64,000 nt of DNA. Origin: JABFRZ01 sp964631945. GTDB lineage: Bacteria; Planctomycetota; UBA1135; GCA-002686595. Shown one piece after another: positions 35,336 through 43,303 of the stretch. The stretch spans positions 1 through 64,000 of the forward strand of contig CAZWAY010000004.1 of NCBI GenBank assembly GCA_964631945.1, written 5' to 3'. Each line of letters starts with the position of its first letter. Position 1 is the first letter of the stretch. The translations under genes were made by a program, and so were the position numbers. The notes under the pieces were generated by a model. That model was not told where the DNA came from. It did no database searches and saw only the letters and a program-made list of their open reading frames with translations.

Positions 35336-36409
35336 ATGTGCCTGCCGCTCCCCGCCTGCTTCCTGGCCCTCGGAGGTGCTGGCCTCCCCGTCGTGGCCGA
35401 CGATCCCTGGCTCGAGCTCGATCGCGCCCTGGCGCGGCTCACGGCGCCGGCTGCGGATACCGGGCGCTCCCAGGGCGTGCTCCTGCGCACCTACTACACC
35501 AACGCACCCGCGGAGGCCGGCGCCGGCACGCGCGATCTCTCGGGCCAGGTCTTCGAGGACGTGGACGTGTTCGTGGCCTTCGACCGCGGCGACGTCGCCC
35601 TGCGTCTCAGCGCCGACTTCGACCAGGGCGACGCCCGCCTGGAGGACGCGCACGCGCGCTGGCAGAGCGTCGACTGGTTCACGCTGACCTTCGGCCAGTT
35701 CAAGCCGCGCGTCGTGCGCAGCGCTTCCGTGCCCGCCGATGGGCTCCTGTTCCGCGAGCGCAGCTTCCTCGGCGCGGCCTTCGACGGCTGGGACGACGGT
35801 TTCGAGCTCGGTGGGCACTACGACCAGTTCGACTACTGGCTGGCCGCGACCGACGGCTCGAACGGCGAGCAGTCCGACCACTTCTGGAGCGCGCGCGGCG
35901 AATGGGCGCTGTACGACGCCGCCTGGGACGACCTCGAGGGCGCGCGCGGCGCGCCGAACCACCTGCGCGTGTTGCTGGGCGCGACCTTTTTCGAGGACGT
36001 GACGCTCTCGGCCGCGGACGGCGGGGGCTATGCGGCCGACTTCGCGCTCACCTTCGGGCCCTACTCGTTCCAGGCCGAGTGGGCCAACCTCGACCCGTCC
36101 TTCGCGCGCACCATCGACGTGTTCGACGGCGCGCTGCTGACGCTCGGCGACGGTCAGCCGCGCGCGGCCACGCTCAGCCGGCGCGTGGGCGAGAGCGCCG
36201 AGGCCGCGGTGCGCTTCCAGGCGGCCGACGACGCCGATTCGACCGAGGCCCTGAGCCTCGGCGCGAACTGGAGCCCGGGCCAGGCGCCCGTGCGTTTCGC
36301 GGCCGATCTCGCGCTGGTCTCGGGCGACTCGCGCGACTTCTCGGTGTTCTCGCTGGGCTTGGTGGTCGGCTCGAGCGGGCTGTCCCGACCCTTCGCGGAC
36401 GCGCGCTAG
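35336..36409 (+). CDS. porin-like outer-membrane protein (OprO/OprP-like)
   Basis: A 357-residue exported protein with a weak signal peptide (residues 1-21). After it come alternating beta strands rich in Asp, Phe, Trp and Tyr, typical of phosphate-selective-porin-like 16-strand barrels: DVDVFVAFDRGDVALRLSAD, FTLTFGQFKPRVVRS, then GGHYDQFDYWLAATDGSNG. The GQFK segment is characteristic of OprO/P-like proteins. A final Phe is absent, the C-terminus being PFADAR. The selectivity is unknown. It lies between pabB and pabC with short gaps (34 and 3 bp). Confidence 0.78.
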   Translation: MCLPLPACFLALGGAGLPVVADDPWLELDRALARLTAPAADTGRSQGVLLRTYYTNAPAEAGAGTRDLSGQVFEDVDVFVAFDRGDVALRLSADFDQGDARLEDAHARWQSVDWFTLTFGQFKPRVVRSASVPADGLLFRERSFLGAAFDGWDDGFELGGHYDQFDYWLAATDGSNGEQSDHFWSARGEWALYDAAWDDLEGARGAPNHLRVLLGATFFEDVTLSAADGGGYAADFALTFGPYSFQAEWANLDPSFARTIDVFDGALLTLGDGQPRAATLSRRVGESAEAAVRFQAADDADSTEALSLGANWSPGQAPVRFAADLALVSGDSRDFSVFSLGLVVGSSGLSRPFADAR

Positions 36410-36412
36410 TCC

Positions 36413-37261
36413 ATGGCGCCGGGCTGGCTCGACGGGCGTCTGCTCGACGAGCACGGACCGTCACCCGCGTCCGATGCAGCGGGGGTGTTCGAGACCGTGC
36501 GCAGCGAGCACGGCCGGATCGCGCGCCTGCCTGCGCACCTGGCGCGTCTCGAGCGCGGTGCCCGCGCGCTGGCACTCGCCTGGCCTCCGCCCTGGGAGCC
36601 GCGCGCGGCGCTGGAAGCGCTGGCCCGCTCCCTCGCTCCCGGCGTCCACGCCCTGCGTCTCACCTGGCGGCCACCGCACCTCGAAGTGACCGCGCGCGAG
36701 GTCGTGCCGCCGCCGCCGGAGGCGCTGTCGCTCCTGGCCGAGCCGGGACGGGTGGCCGTGCCCCGGCCCTTCGGCGTCAAGGCGACGCGGCGCGCGGACT
36801 ACGACGGGCTGCGCGCGGAGGCGCTCGCCGCGGGCGCCTTCGACGCGCTGGTGTGCACGGGCGCGGGCGAGCTGGTCGAGGGCACGATCTCCAACCTGTT
36901 CGTGGCCGCGGAGGGCGAGCTCGCCACGCCGCCGCTCGCGTGCGGGGCGCTGCCGGGAATCGTGCGCGCGCTGATCTTGACGGAACTCGAGCACAGCCCC
37001 CTCCTGGACGACGCCGGCCGCCTCTGGCGCGCGCGCGAGCGGCGCCTGCGGTTGCCGGACCTGCTCCGGGCCGAGGAGATCCTGCTGACGAACTCCGTGG
37101 TCCGGGTGGTCGGTCTCGCCCGTCTCGGTGGCGCCGAGGGAGGCCTGCGCGAGGGCCTGCCGGGCGATCGGGGTCCGCTGGCGCGGGCCCTGCGCGCGCG
37201 CCTCGTCGCGCTCGAATCCGGGGAGGCGGTCCCCCGTATCCGGCGGCGCGGTCCTTGCTAG
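36413..37261 (+). CDS. pabC: aminotransferase class IV, probable aminodeoxychorismate lyase
   Basis: A 282-residue PLP enzyme of fold type IV. The catalytic Lys is in GVKATRRADYDGL, followed by GELVEGTISNLFV (Glu/phosphate-binding) and ALPGIVRALIL, then ILLTNSVVRVVGL. Linkage to pabB supports 4-amino-4-deoxychorismate lyase (pABA formation), but a D-amino-acid or branched-chain aminotransferase cannot be excluded from sequence alone. Starts at ATG 36413, three bases after the porin stop, suggesting one transcript. Confidence 0.83.
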   Translation: MAPGWLDGRLLDEHGPSPASDAAGVFETVRSEHGRIARLPAHLARLERGARALALAWPPPWEPRAALEALARSLAPGVHALRLTWRPPHLEVTAREVVPPPPEALSLLAEPGRVAVPRPFGVKATRRADYDGLRAEALAAGAFDALVCTGAGELVEGTISNLFVAAEGELATPPLACGALPGIVRALILTELEHSPLLDDAGRLWRARERRLRLPDLLRAEEILLTNSVVRVVGLARLGGAEGGLREGLPGDRGPLARALRARLVALESGEAVPRIRRRGPC

Positions 37262-37339
37262 AACCCGGGTCGCAACTGGACCGTGCATCGGGACGCCCGA
37301 TGCGGGACACTACCCGGACGCCCTCACCGGCCTCTTCCC

Positions 37340-38134
37340 ATGATCCTCTCCGCGCCGTTCCTCGCCCTTTCCCTGCTCCTCCCCCCGGTCTCGGCCGTGG
37401 ATCCCGCGCGCGCCGCCGCGCAGGACGCGCAGCAGATCGTCGACGAGCGTCCCGAGCTGAAGACCCTGCTGGACGAGTTCGCCGGGCACGTCAAGGCCAG
37501 GGGCGAGAAGGACGCCGAGGCCATCGGCGTGATCGACAAGTTGCTGCCCGAATACCCGAATTCGGGCCCGAAGGACCGCGCCGCGATCGTCAAGGCGCTG
37601 GTGGATTGCTTCGACGCGAAACGCACCAAGGAGCTCGAGGAGGGCATCCCCGACGACCGCCTGTTCCAGGCGGCGGCCACGGCCCTGGGTGAGATGGGCC
37701 CGGAGAGCGCCAAGCCGCTGAGCGCGCTGATCGGCGACAAGGCCCACCGCAAGAACTCGCGTTTGCAGCAGCGCCTCGCGCTCGCGCTGGGCAAGACCAA
37801 GAGCCCCGAGGGCCTGAAGACCCTGCTCGGGCTCCTGAAGCACAAGGACGCTCCCATGCAGGCCGCCGGGGCCGAGGCGCTGGCGAACTTCTTCGACGCC
37901 GGGCTCGAGACGCGCAAGACGATCTTCGAGGAGCTCCTGCGCACGTTGATGGACCAGAAGGCGAAGAAGGACAACGTGACCGACCTCGAGGCCCAGGAGC
38001 GCTGGAACACGATCGCCGGTCCGATCCAGGAGACGCTCCAGAAGCTCAGCGGCCACGGCGAGACGAATCCCGATCAGTGGCTGCGCTGGTGGAACGACAA
38101 CAAGAAGAAGGATTGGGGCACGAAGGCCGGCTAG
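37340..38134 (+). CDS. HEAT-repeat exported protein
   Basis: A 264-residue protein with an N-terminal signal peptide (about 19 residues, ending VSA). An all-helical body follows with two or three HEAT-like repeats (RLFQAAATALGEMGPESAKPL; QRLALALGKTKSPEGLKTLL; MQAAGAEALANFFDAG). The C-terminus is Trp- and Lys-rich (WLRWWNDNKKKDWG). Probably a periplasmic protein-interaction module; partner unknown. It precedes a membrane-anchored coiled-coil gene whose start overlaps or nearly overlaps it. Confidence 0.75.
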   Translation: MILSAPFLALSLLLPPVSAVDPARAAAQDAQQIVDERPELKTLLDEFAGHVKARGEKDAEAIGVIDKLLPEYPNSGPKDRAAIVKALVDCFDAKRTKELEEGIPDDRLFQAAATALGEMGPESAKPLSALIGDKAHRKNSRLQQRLALALGKTKSPEGLKTLLGLLKHKDAPMQAAGAEALANFFDAGLETRKTIFEELLRTLMDQKAKKDNVTDLEAQERWNTIAGPIQETLQKLSGHGETNPDQWLRWWNDNKKKDWGTKAG

Positions 38135-39756
38135 GCGCGGCGCGCACGGGTCGGGCGGGAGCCTTCTCGTTCGGCCTGGTGGTGGGCGCGCTCGTGCTGG
38201 GCTACGCGGCCCTGCGCCTGTTCGAGCTGGCGCCGCGCTCCGGCGCTCCGGCCCCCGGGCCGGACGCGGAACGGGGCCCGCCCGTCGAGGCGGAGGCCTG
38301 GCGCGCCCAGGTGACGCTCGGCACGGCGCGCATCCAGGCCCGGCTCCTACCGTTGCACGACGAGCCGGTCCTGGAGGAGTTCCGGGCCGCGGCCTTGCGC
38401 CAGCGCTATGGGCTGCCCGCGGGCCGGCCCTGGCGTCTGTACCTGGCGCTGGAGGAAGCCACGGACGCGCCGGTGCGGGTGCGCGCCGCGCGCGTGGCGG
38501 GGCTCGCGCCCTTCGTCGAGCTGGCCGCGGCGCCCACGGGAATCGATCCCGTGTACGCCCTGCTCGCGGCGGCCCCCGGCGCGCTCGAGTTCGGCCATGT
38601 GCGTCCGGTGGTGCTGTGGGGCCCGTCCGTGCTCGAGGGCGACGTGCTCCAGATCGAGGGCGAGACGGCCACGGGTTCCGGCTTGCTGGCGCGTGCGCCA
38701 CCCGCGGGCGGCGAGGAGCCGGTGCCGCGCTGGTACGCGGGGCGCGCCCTGCCGCGCGGTGCGCCGCGCTCGCTGGAGCAGGAGGTGGCGCGCCTCGAGG
38801 GTGAACTCGAGCGCGAGCGCACGCGCCGAGCCGAGCGCGAGCAGGCCTTCCTGGAATTCAGCCGCCTGCTGGGTGAGCTGCCGGGCGGGCGCGAGCTGGG
38901 GCTCGCGCCGGGCGCGCTGGCCACCGTGGCGGCGCCGCCCTCGCCCGAGGAACAGGAACGCCTGGCGGCCGAGCGCGACGCGCGTGCGCGCGCCGAGGTG
39001 CTCGCGCGCTCGCTCTCCGTACTGATGCGCCTCGAGGGTCTGCGCGGGCTCGACCTCATGGACGCCGGGACCCTGCAGCCCGGTCCACCCTCGGCCCTCG
39101 GGCCGGTGGTCTTCCGCTGTCTCGACGAGCGCGGTCAGCTCACAGGCAGCTTGCGCGCCGAACGCCTGCGCCTCAGCGGCAGCCACTCGGCCCACACGCT
39201 CACGCTCGTGCTCGAAGACGGCTTCGAGAGTCGCGCCGGCGCACGTGAGCCGTTCGAGAACGGCGAGCGACGCATCACGCTGCGGGACGTCGACCCGGAG
39301 CCGTGGATCACGGAGTGTCCCGAGTTGTTCGCACCCGAAGAGCTGGCGCGCGCGCACGACGACGGTCGCTGGGTGCTGTCCGAGGTGCGCCGCGAGCTCA
39401 ACCGTCTGCTGGCGCTCGATCCGCGCCTGGGCTGGTACCGTTTGCACTCGCTGGGCGGCGTGCTGGGTGCGGAGCTGCGCGACGTCCAGCTCGAACAGCT
39501 GCAGCCGGACGGGCACGTCGAGCGGCGCCTGTTCGCCGACCGGCTGACGCTGGCGCTGGAGGACGGCAGCCTGGTGCTCGAACTGACCGACGGAGCCTTC
39601 GTGCGCGGCGAGGAGAAGCAGCCCTTCCGCAACGGACGCCACCGCATCGTGCTGCCCGGAGTCGCCCAGGAGGCCTGGAGCGCGGCCCGCCTGCCGGGCT
39701 TCGCCCCGACGCCGGCGCGCGAGAAGGCGGCGGAACCGGCGCCGGCCGGAGGATAG
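38113..39756 (+). CDS. membrane-anchored coiled-coil protein with duplicated beta module
   Basis: About 547 residues, family not recognised. One N-terminal transmembrane helix (AFSFGLVVGALVLGYAALRL), a beta domain, then a long Glu/Arg coiled coil (about residues 218-320). Two copies of a roughly 65-residue beta module follow (about 341-405 and 466-531), each with a DRL-L then LEDG, PFxNGxxRI and a final W. The start is uncertain: TTG 38113 overlaps the previous gene by 22 bp, GTG 38179/38182 would begin inside the helix, and GTG 38077 overlaps more. The real start lies somewhere in 38077-38182. Confidence 0.62.
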   Translation: MGHEGRLGAARTGRAGAFSFGLVVGALVLGYAALRLFELAPRSGAPAPGPDAERGPPVEAEAWRAQVTLGTARIQARLLPLHDEPVLEEFRAAALRQRYGLPAGRPWRLYLALEEATDAPVRVRAARVAGLAPFVELAAAPTGIDPVYALLAAAPGALEFGHVRPVVLWGPSVLEGDVLQIEGETATGSGLLARAPPAGGEEPVPRWYAGRALPRGAPRSLEQEVARLEGELERERTRRAEREQAFLEFSRLLGELPGGRELGLAPGALATVAAPPSPEEQERLAAERDARARAEVLARSLSVLMRLEGLRGLDLMDAGTLQPGPPSALGPVVFRCLDERGQLTGSLRAERLRLSGSHSAHTLTLVLEDGFESRAGAREPFENGERRITLRDVDPEPWITECPELFAPEELARAHDDGRWVLSEVRRELNRLLALDPRLGWYRLHSLGGVLGAELRDVQLEQLQPDGHVERRLFADRLTLALEDGSLVLELTDGAFVRGEEKQPFRNGRHRIVLPGVAQEAWSAARLPGFAPTPAREKAAEPAPAGG

Positions 39757-39768
39757 TCTGCGCGGCCC

Positions 39769-41235
39769 ATGCAACGGCCCCAGCGACCTCCCGAGCCTGA
39801 ACGCGAGCGGGGACTCTTCGACGAGCTCGACCCCGTTGCAGGCGTGCCCGCGGCCGCGCCACCGGGTGCTCCGGCCCCCACGAGCCCGGAGAAGGCTCCG
39901 CCGCCGCTCTACAGCGTGGCCCAGCTCTCGGCCCTGGTGCAGGGGCGCCTGCTCGAGCTCGGTCGCGTGCGCGTCGAGGGCGAGGTCTCGCAGAAGAAGC
40001 GCGCCGCGGCGGGGCACCTCTACTTCGATCTCAAGGACCCGGGCGCGAAGCTGGCCTGCAAGATCTGGCAGAGCCAGGTGGCGCGCGTCGCGCGCTTCGA
40101 GTTCGCCGACGGCGCGCAGGTGATCGCGTGGGGCAAGCTCGACGTGTACGCGCCCCAGGGAAACTACAGCCTGATCGTCGACCGGCTCGAGCCGGTCGGG
40201 CTCGGGGCGCGCCTCGCGCAGCTGGCCCAGCTCAAGGCCGAGCTCCAGGCGCGCGGCTGGTTCGAGCGCAAGCGCGCCTTGCCGTCCTTCCCGCGCGTGC
40301 TCGGACTGGTCACGAGCCGCGACGGCGCGGCGTTGCGTGACTTCCTGCGCACGCGCAGCCTGCGCTGGCCGGGCTATCCGCTGCGCCTCGTGCACAGCGC
40401 GGTGCAGGGGCCCGGCGCGGCCGAGTCCATCGCCGCCGCGCTGCGCGCGCTGGAGGCCTCGGGCGTGGACGCGATCGCGCTGGTGCGCGGTGGCGGATCG
40501 CTCGAGGACCTGTGGGCCTTCAACGAGCTGCCCGTGCTGGAGGCGCTCTGGAACGCGCGCGTGCCGGTCGTGACGGGCGTCGGTCACGAGACCGACACGA
40601 CCCTGGCCGACCTGGTGGCCGACCGGCGCGCGCACACGCCCACCGACGCGGCCCAGACGTTGATCCCGGACCGGCGGGAACTGTGCGCGCGCATCGCGCG
40701 TCTCGGGAACTACCTGGGCGAGGCCTTCGAGCGGCGCTGGAGCGAGCGCTGCGAGCGCTTCGCCTCCCTGGCCGCGCGCCCGGTGCTGCGCAGCGCCGGC
40801 TGGATCCTGGACGAACGCACGCGCACGCTGCGCAGCTTGCATGTGCGCCTGGACGCGGGCCTGTCCGGCGCGCTCGCGCGGCGCGCGACGCAGCTCTCGC
40901 GCGCGCACGCGCGCCTGGCCCAGCGCGCGCCCGCGAGCGAGCTCGCGCGGCGCGCCCAGCGCCTGGCCACGGCGCAGGTCAAGCTCACGGGCGCGAGCGG
41001 CCGCGCGCTGGAGCGGCGTGCGCACGCGCTCGCGCTGGCCACGCGTTCGCTGGCGGTGGTCTCGCCGCTGGCCGTGCTCGCGCGCGGCTACGCGATCGTC
41101 AGGAAGCGCGCGGGTGGGGGCGCGCTCACCGACGCGCGCGGACTCGCGCGCGGTGACGAGCTCGAGGCGCGCCTTGCGCAGGGCTCGTTCCGCGCGCGGG
41201 TCGAGTCGGTGCAGCCGGTCGAAGAAGACGCGTGA
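39769..41235 (+). CDS. xseA: exodeoxyribonuclease VII large subunit
   Basis: A 488-residue XseA, which with XseB degrades single-stranded DNA. After a Pro/Ala-rich disordered extension of about 45 residues come the OB-fold (LYSVAQLSALV...VEGEVSQKKRAAAGHLYFDLKD) and the catalytic domain with RGGGSLEDLWAFNE and GVGHETDTTLAD. A long coiled-coil region then ends in SPLAVLARGYAIV. Starts at ATG 39769. The small subunit gene xseB, often adjacent, is not present here. Its TGA overlaps the GTG of the following glycosyltransferase gene. Confidence 0.94.
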   Translation: MQRPQRPPEPERERGLFDELDPVAGVPAAAPPGAPAPTSPEKAPPPLYSVAQLSALVQGRLLELGRVRVEGEVSQKKRAAAGHLYFDLKDPGAKLACKIWQSQVARVARFEFADGAQVIAWGKLDVYAPQGNYSLIVDRLEPVGLGARLAQLAQLKAELQARGWFERKRALPSFPRVLGLVTSRDGAALRDFLRTRSLRWPGYPLRLVHSAVQGPGAAESIAAALRALEASGVDAIALVRGGGSLEDLWAFNELPVLEALWNARVPVVTGVGHETDTTLADLVADRRAHTPTDAAQTLIPDRRELCARIARLGNYLGEAFERRWSERCERFASLAARPVLRSAGWILDERTRTLRSLHVRLDAGLSGALARRATQLSRAHARLAQRAPASELARRAQRLATAQVKLTGASGRALERRAHALALATRSLAVVSPLAVLARGYAIVRKRAGGGALTDARGLARGDELEARLAQGSFRARVESVQPVEEDA

Positions 41236-42185
41236 GCGCGCCCGCCCACGACGACGCCACCGGCACCTGGGCCGTGGTCCTGAACTGGAACGGCGGCGGG
41301 CAGAACCTCGCCTGCGTGCGCTCGCTCCTGGCCCAGGGCCTCGCGCCGGGGCGCATCGTGTTCGTGGACAACGCCTCGACCGACGGCTCGCTCGAGCGCG
41401 TGGCGACCGAGTTCCCCGGCCTGGTCGTGCTGCGCAACGACGCCAACCTTGGCTACGGCGACGGCACGAATCGCGGCATCGAGCACGCCCTCGCACGGGG
41501 CGCCGAGCGCGTGCTGCTGGTCAACAACGACGTCACCTTCCCGTCCGGGACCCTGGCCGGGCTCGAGGCCGCGCTCGGCGACGGAGGAGGGATCGTCGGG
41601 CCGCGCGTGCTCTTCCTGCACCCACCCGAGCTCGTGTGGGCGGCCGGCGGGATGCTCACCTTCCGCACGAACCTGTCGAGCCTGCTCGGTCACAAGCAGC
41701 CCGACGGCCCCGCCTTCCGCGTCACGCGCGCGGTCGACTACGTGCCCGGCTGCGCCATGCTGGTCGCGCGCGCGGTGTTCGAGCGCACGGGTTTGCTGGA
41801 GGGCCACTACTTCGCCTACCACGAGGACCTCGAGTTCTGCTGGAAGGCCAAGCGGGCCGGTTTCCCCGTGCGCGTGATCGGCGCGCTCGCCGTGCACCAC
41901 GACGCGCATTCCTCCACCGGCGGCGGCTACAACCCGTTGCGCAAGTACATGATGGCCGTGAACACGGTGCACTTCCTGCGGCGCCACGGGACGCCCGGAC
42001 GCTGGCTCTCGTTCTGGCTGCACGACGTGCTCTCGCTGCCGTTCGTGTTCGTCTACCGGGCGCTGCGCGGTGAGGGCCGAGCCGTGCTCGCCAAGGCGCG
42101 CGGCACCTTCGACGGCCTGCGCGGCCGCCAGGTGACGGCGGAGCGCCTGCGCGAGCTGTCGGCGGGCGGGCAGGGCACGGCATGA
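41232..42185 (+). CDS. family 2 glycosyltransferase (rhamnosyltransferase-like)
   Basis: A 317-residue GT-A-fold inverting transferase. WAVVLNWNGG opens the Rossmann-like domain, FVDNASTDGS and LLVNNDV (DxD-equivalent NND) bind the nucleotide sugar, and YFAYHEDLEFCWKAKRAGF carries the catalytic ED. The C-terminus has a hydrophobic, basic amphipathic region likely to sit on the membrane. It resembles rhamnosyl-/galactofuranosyl-type enzymes of surface polysaccharides. GTG 41232 overlaps the xseA stop (GTGA), and its own stop overlaps the next ATG. Confidence 0.9.
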   Translation: MSAPAHDDATGTWAVVLNWNGGGQNLACVRSLLAQGLAPGRIVFVDNASTDGSLERVATEFPGLVVLRNDANLGYGDGTNRGIEHALARGAERVLLVNNDVTFPSGTLAGLEAALGDGGGIVGPRVLFLHPPELVWAAGGMLTFRTNLSSLLGHKQPDGPAFRVTRAVDYVPGCAMLVARAVFERTGLLEGHYFAYHEDLEFCWKAKRAGFPVRVIGALAVHHDAHSSTGGGYNPLRKYMMAVNTVHFLRRHGTPGRWLSFWLHDVLSLPFVFVYRALRGEGRAVLAKARGTFDGLRGRQVTAERLRELSAGGQGTA

Positions 42186-42688
42186 CGGAGACGGACGAGA
42201 GCGAGGACGCCCGCCAACGCCAGGATCCGCCGGCGCTGCTCCTGCACACCGGCCGCGTCGCGGGCGAGGCCACGGTCGAGCGCCTGCAGGCGCTCGACAT
42301 CGCGGCCGAGATCGACTACGTGCCCAACCTGTTCGTGCGCTTGCTCTCGGGCGGGAGCTACCGCGTGCGCGTGAGCGTGCCGGCTCCGGAGCTCGAGCGC
42401 GCACGAGCCGAGCTTCAGCGCTGGGAACTGGCGGCACGGCCGAACGTGGCTGTCCTGGCGCGCGAGGTCCAGCGCGCGCTCGCCACGGCCACGCTGCTGG
42501 CGCTGGTGGTGGGGGGCGTGCTCGCCTGGTGCGGCGTGCCCCACGCCCTGTCGTGGGGCACGGGACTGTGGCTCGCGCTGCTCGGGCTGTGGACGGTGCG
42601 TTCGCGGCGCCGGTACGGGCTGGGTGGAGTCGAGCTCGGAGCAAGCCATGAGCCGGCGACTCCGGATCCGACCCGCCGCGGTCGATGA
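42182..42688 (+). CDS. DUF2007-like membrane protein
   Basis: A 168-residue protein. An N-terminal alpha-beta domain (residues 18-85: LLHTGRVAGEATVERLQALDI ... YRVRVSVPAPELERARAEL) resembles DUF2007, a GlnB-like putative signal-transducing fold. Two hydrophobic segments follow (about 100-120 and 124-140), then a basic tail. ATG overlaps the TGA of the glycosyltransferase gene (ATGA), so the pair is coupled. It could tune the transferase, but that is inference from position only. Confidence 0.7.
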   Translation: MTETDESEDARQRQDPPALLLHTGRVAGEATVERLQALDIAAEIDYVPNLFVRLLSGGSYRVRVSVPAPELERARAELQRWELAARPNVAVLAREVQRALATATLLALVVGGVLAWCGVPHALSWGTGLWLALLGLWTVRSRRRYGLGGVELGASHEPATPDPTRRGR

Positions 42689-42706
42689 GTGGTGGTCCTC
42701 TCCACG

Positions 42707-42735
42707 TTGCTCCCGTCGCGGACGCGGGCTAGGCT
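42707..42735 (+). promoter_or_regulatory. candidate promoter of cupin epimerase gene
   Basis: TTGCTC (42707-42712), 17 bp, TAGGCT (42730-42735) in context GGCTAGGCTCG, 28 nt before ATG 42764. The -35 match, -10 and spacing together make it one of the better non-tRNA promoters. Confidence 0.55.
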
Positions 42736-42763
42736 CGCGCCGTCCGACTCCTCGAAGCGACCC

Positions 42764-43303
42764 ATGACCCAGTTCTCCGACTCGGCCCAGAAGAAGTACG
42801 CCGTCCAGGACTACAAGCCCAAGCGCGCGATCGAGGGGCTCGAGGTCGTGCCGCTGAAGCGCTTCAACGACGACGGCGGCTCGATGACCGAGCTCGTGCG
42901 CCTGGACGGCGGCAAGGTCCAGGGCCTGCAGGGCTTCCAGGCGCTGCAGATGAACTACAGCGTGATGGAGCCGCTCGCGATCAAGGCCTTCCACCTGCAC
43001 AAGCGCCAGACCGACGTGTGGTACGTGCCGCCCTCGGACAAGCTGCTGCTGGTGGTGGCGGACATGCGCAAGGGCTCGCCCACCGAGGGCCTGGTGCAGC
43101 GCATGGTGCTGGGCGACGGCAACTCGCGCCTGGTGCGCATCCCGCCCGGAGTGGCCCACGGCGCGCGCAACCTGCGCCCGGCCACGCCGACCGCGATCAT
43201 CTACTTCGTCGACGTGCAGTTCTCGACCGACGACCAGTGCGACGAGGGGCGTCTCCCCTGGGACCACTTCGGCGCACAGGTCTGGGAAGTCGAGCGCGGC
43301 TAG
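42764..43303 (+). CDS. RmlC-like cupin (dTDP-sugar 3,5-epimerase-like)
   Basis: A 179-residue cupin related to dTDP-4-dehydrorhamnose 3,5-epimerases. Features: HLHKRQTDVWYV early in the barrel (catalytic-type His), IPPGVAHGARNL, and a C-terminal IYFVDVQFSTDDQCDEGRLPWD. The last resembles the Y...DE..I.W.D signature of RmlC. Probably acts on a nucleotide sugar for surface glycans, consistent with the glycosyltransferase upstream. Its TAG shares the CTAG tetranucleotide with the stop of the convergent nadA gene. Confidence 0.82.
   Translation: MTQFSDSAQKKYAVQDYKPKRAIEGLEVVPLKRFNDDGGSMTELVRLDGGKVQGLQGFQALQMNYSVMEPLAIKAFHLHKRQTDVWYVPPSDKLLLVVADMRKGSPTEGLVQRMVLGDGNSRLVRIPPGVAHGARNLRPATPTAIIYFVDVQFSTDDQCDEGRLPWDHFGAQVWEVERG

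Noticed and set aside
39754..39759. TAGTCT as -10 box for xseA
   Set aside because: The TAG is the stop codon of the preceding gene, so the match has a simple coding explanation and no -35 supports it.
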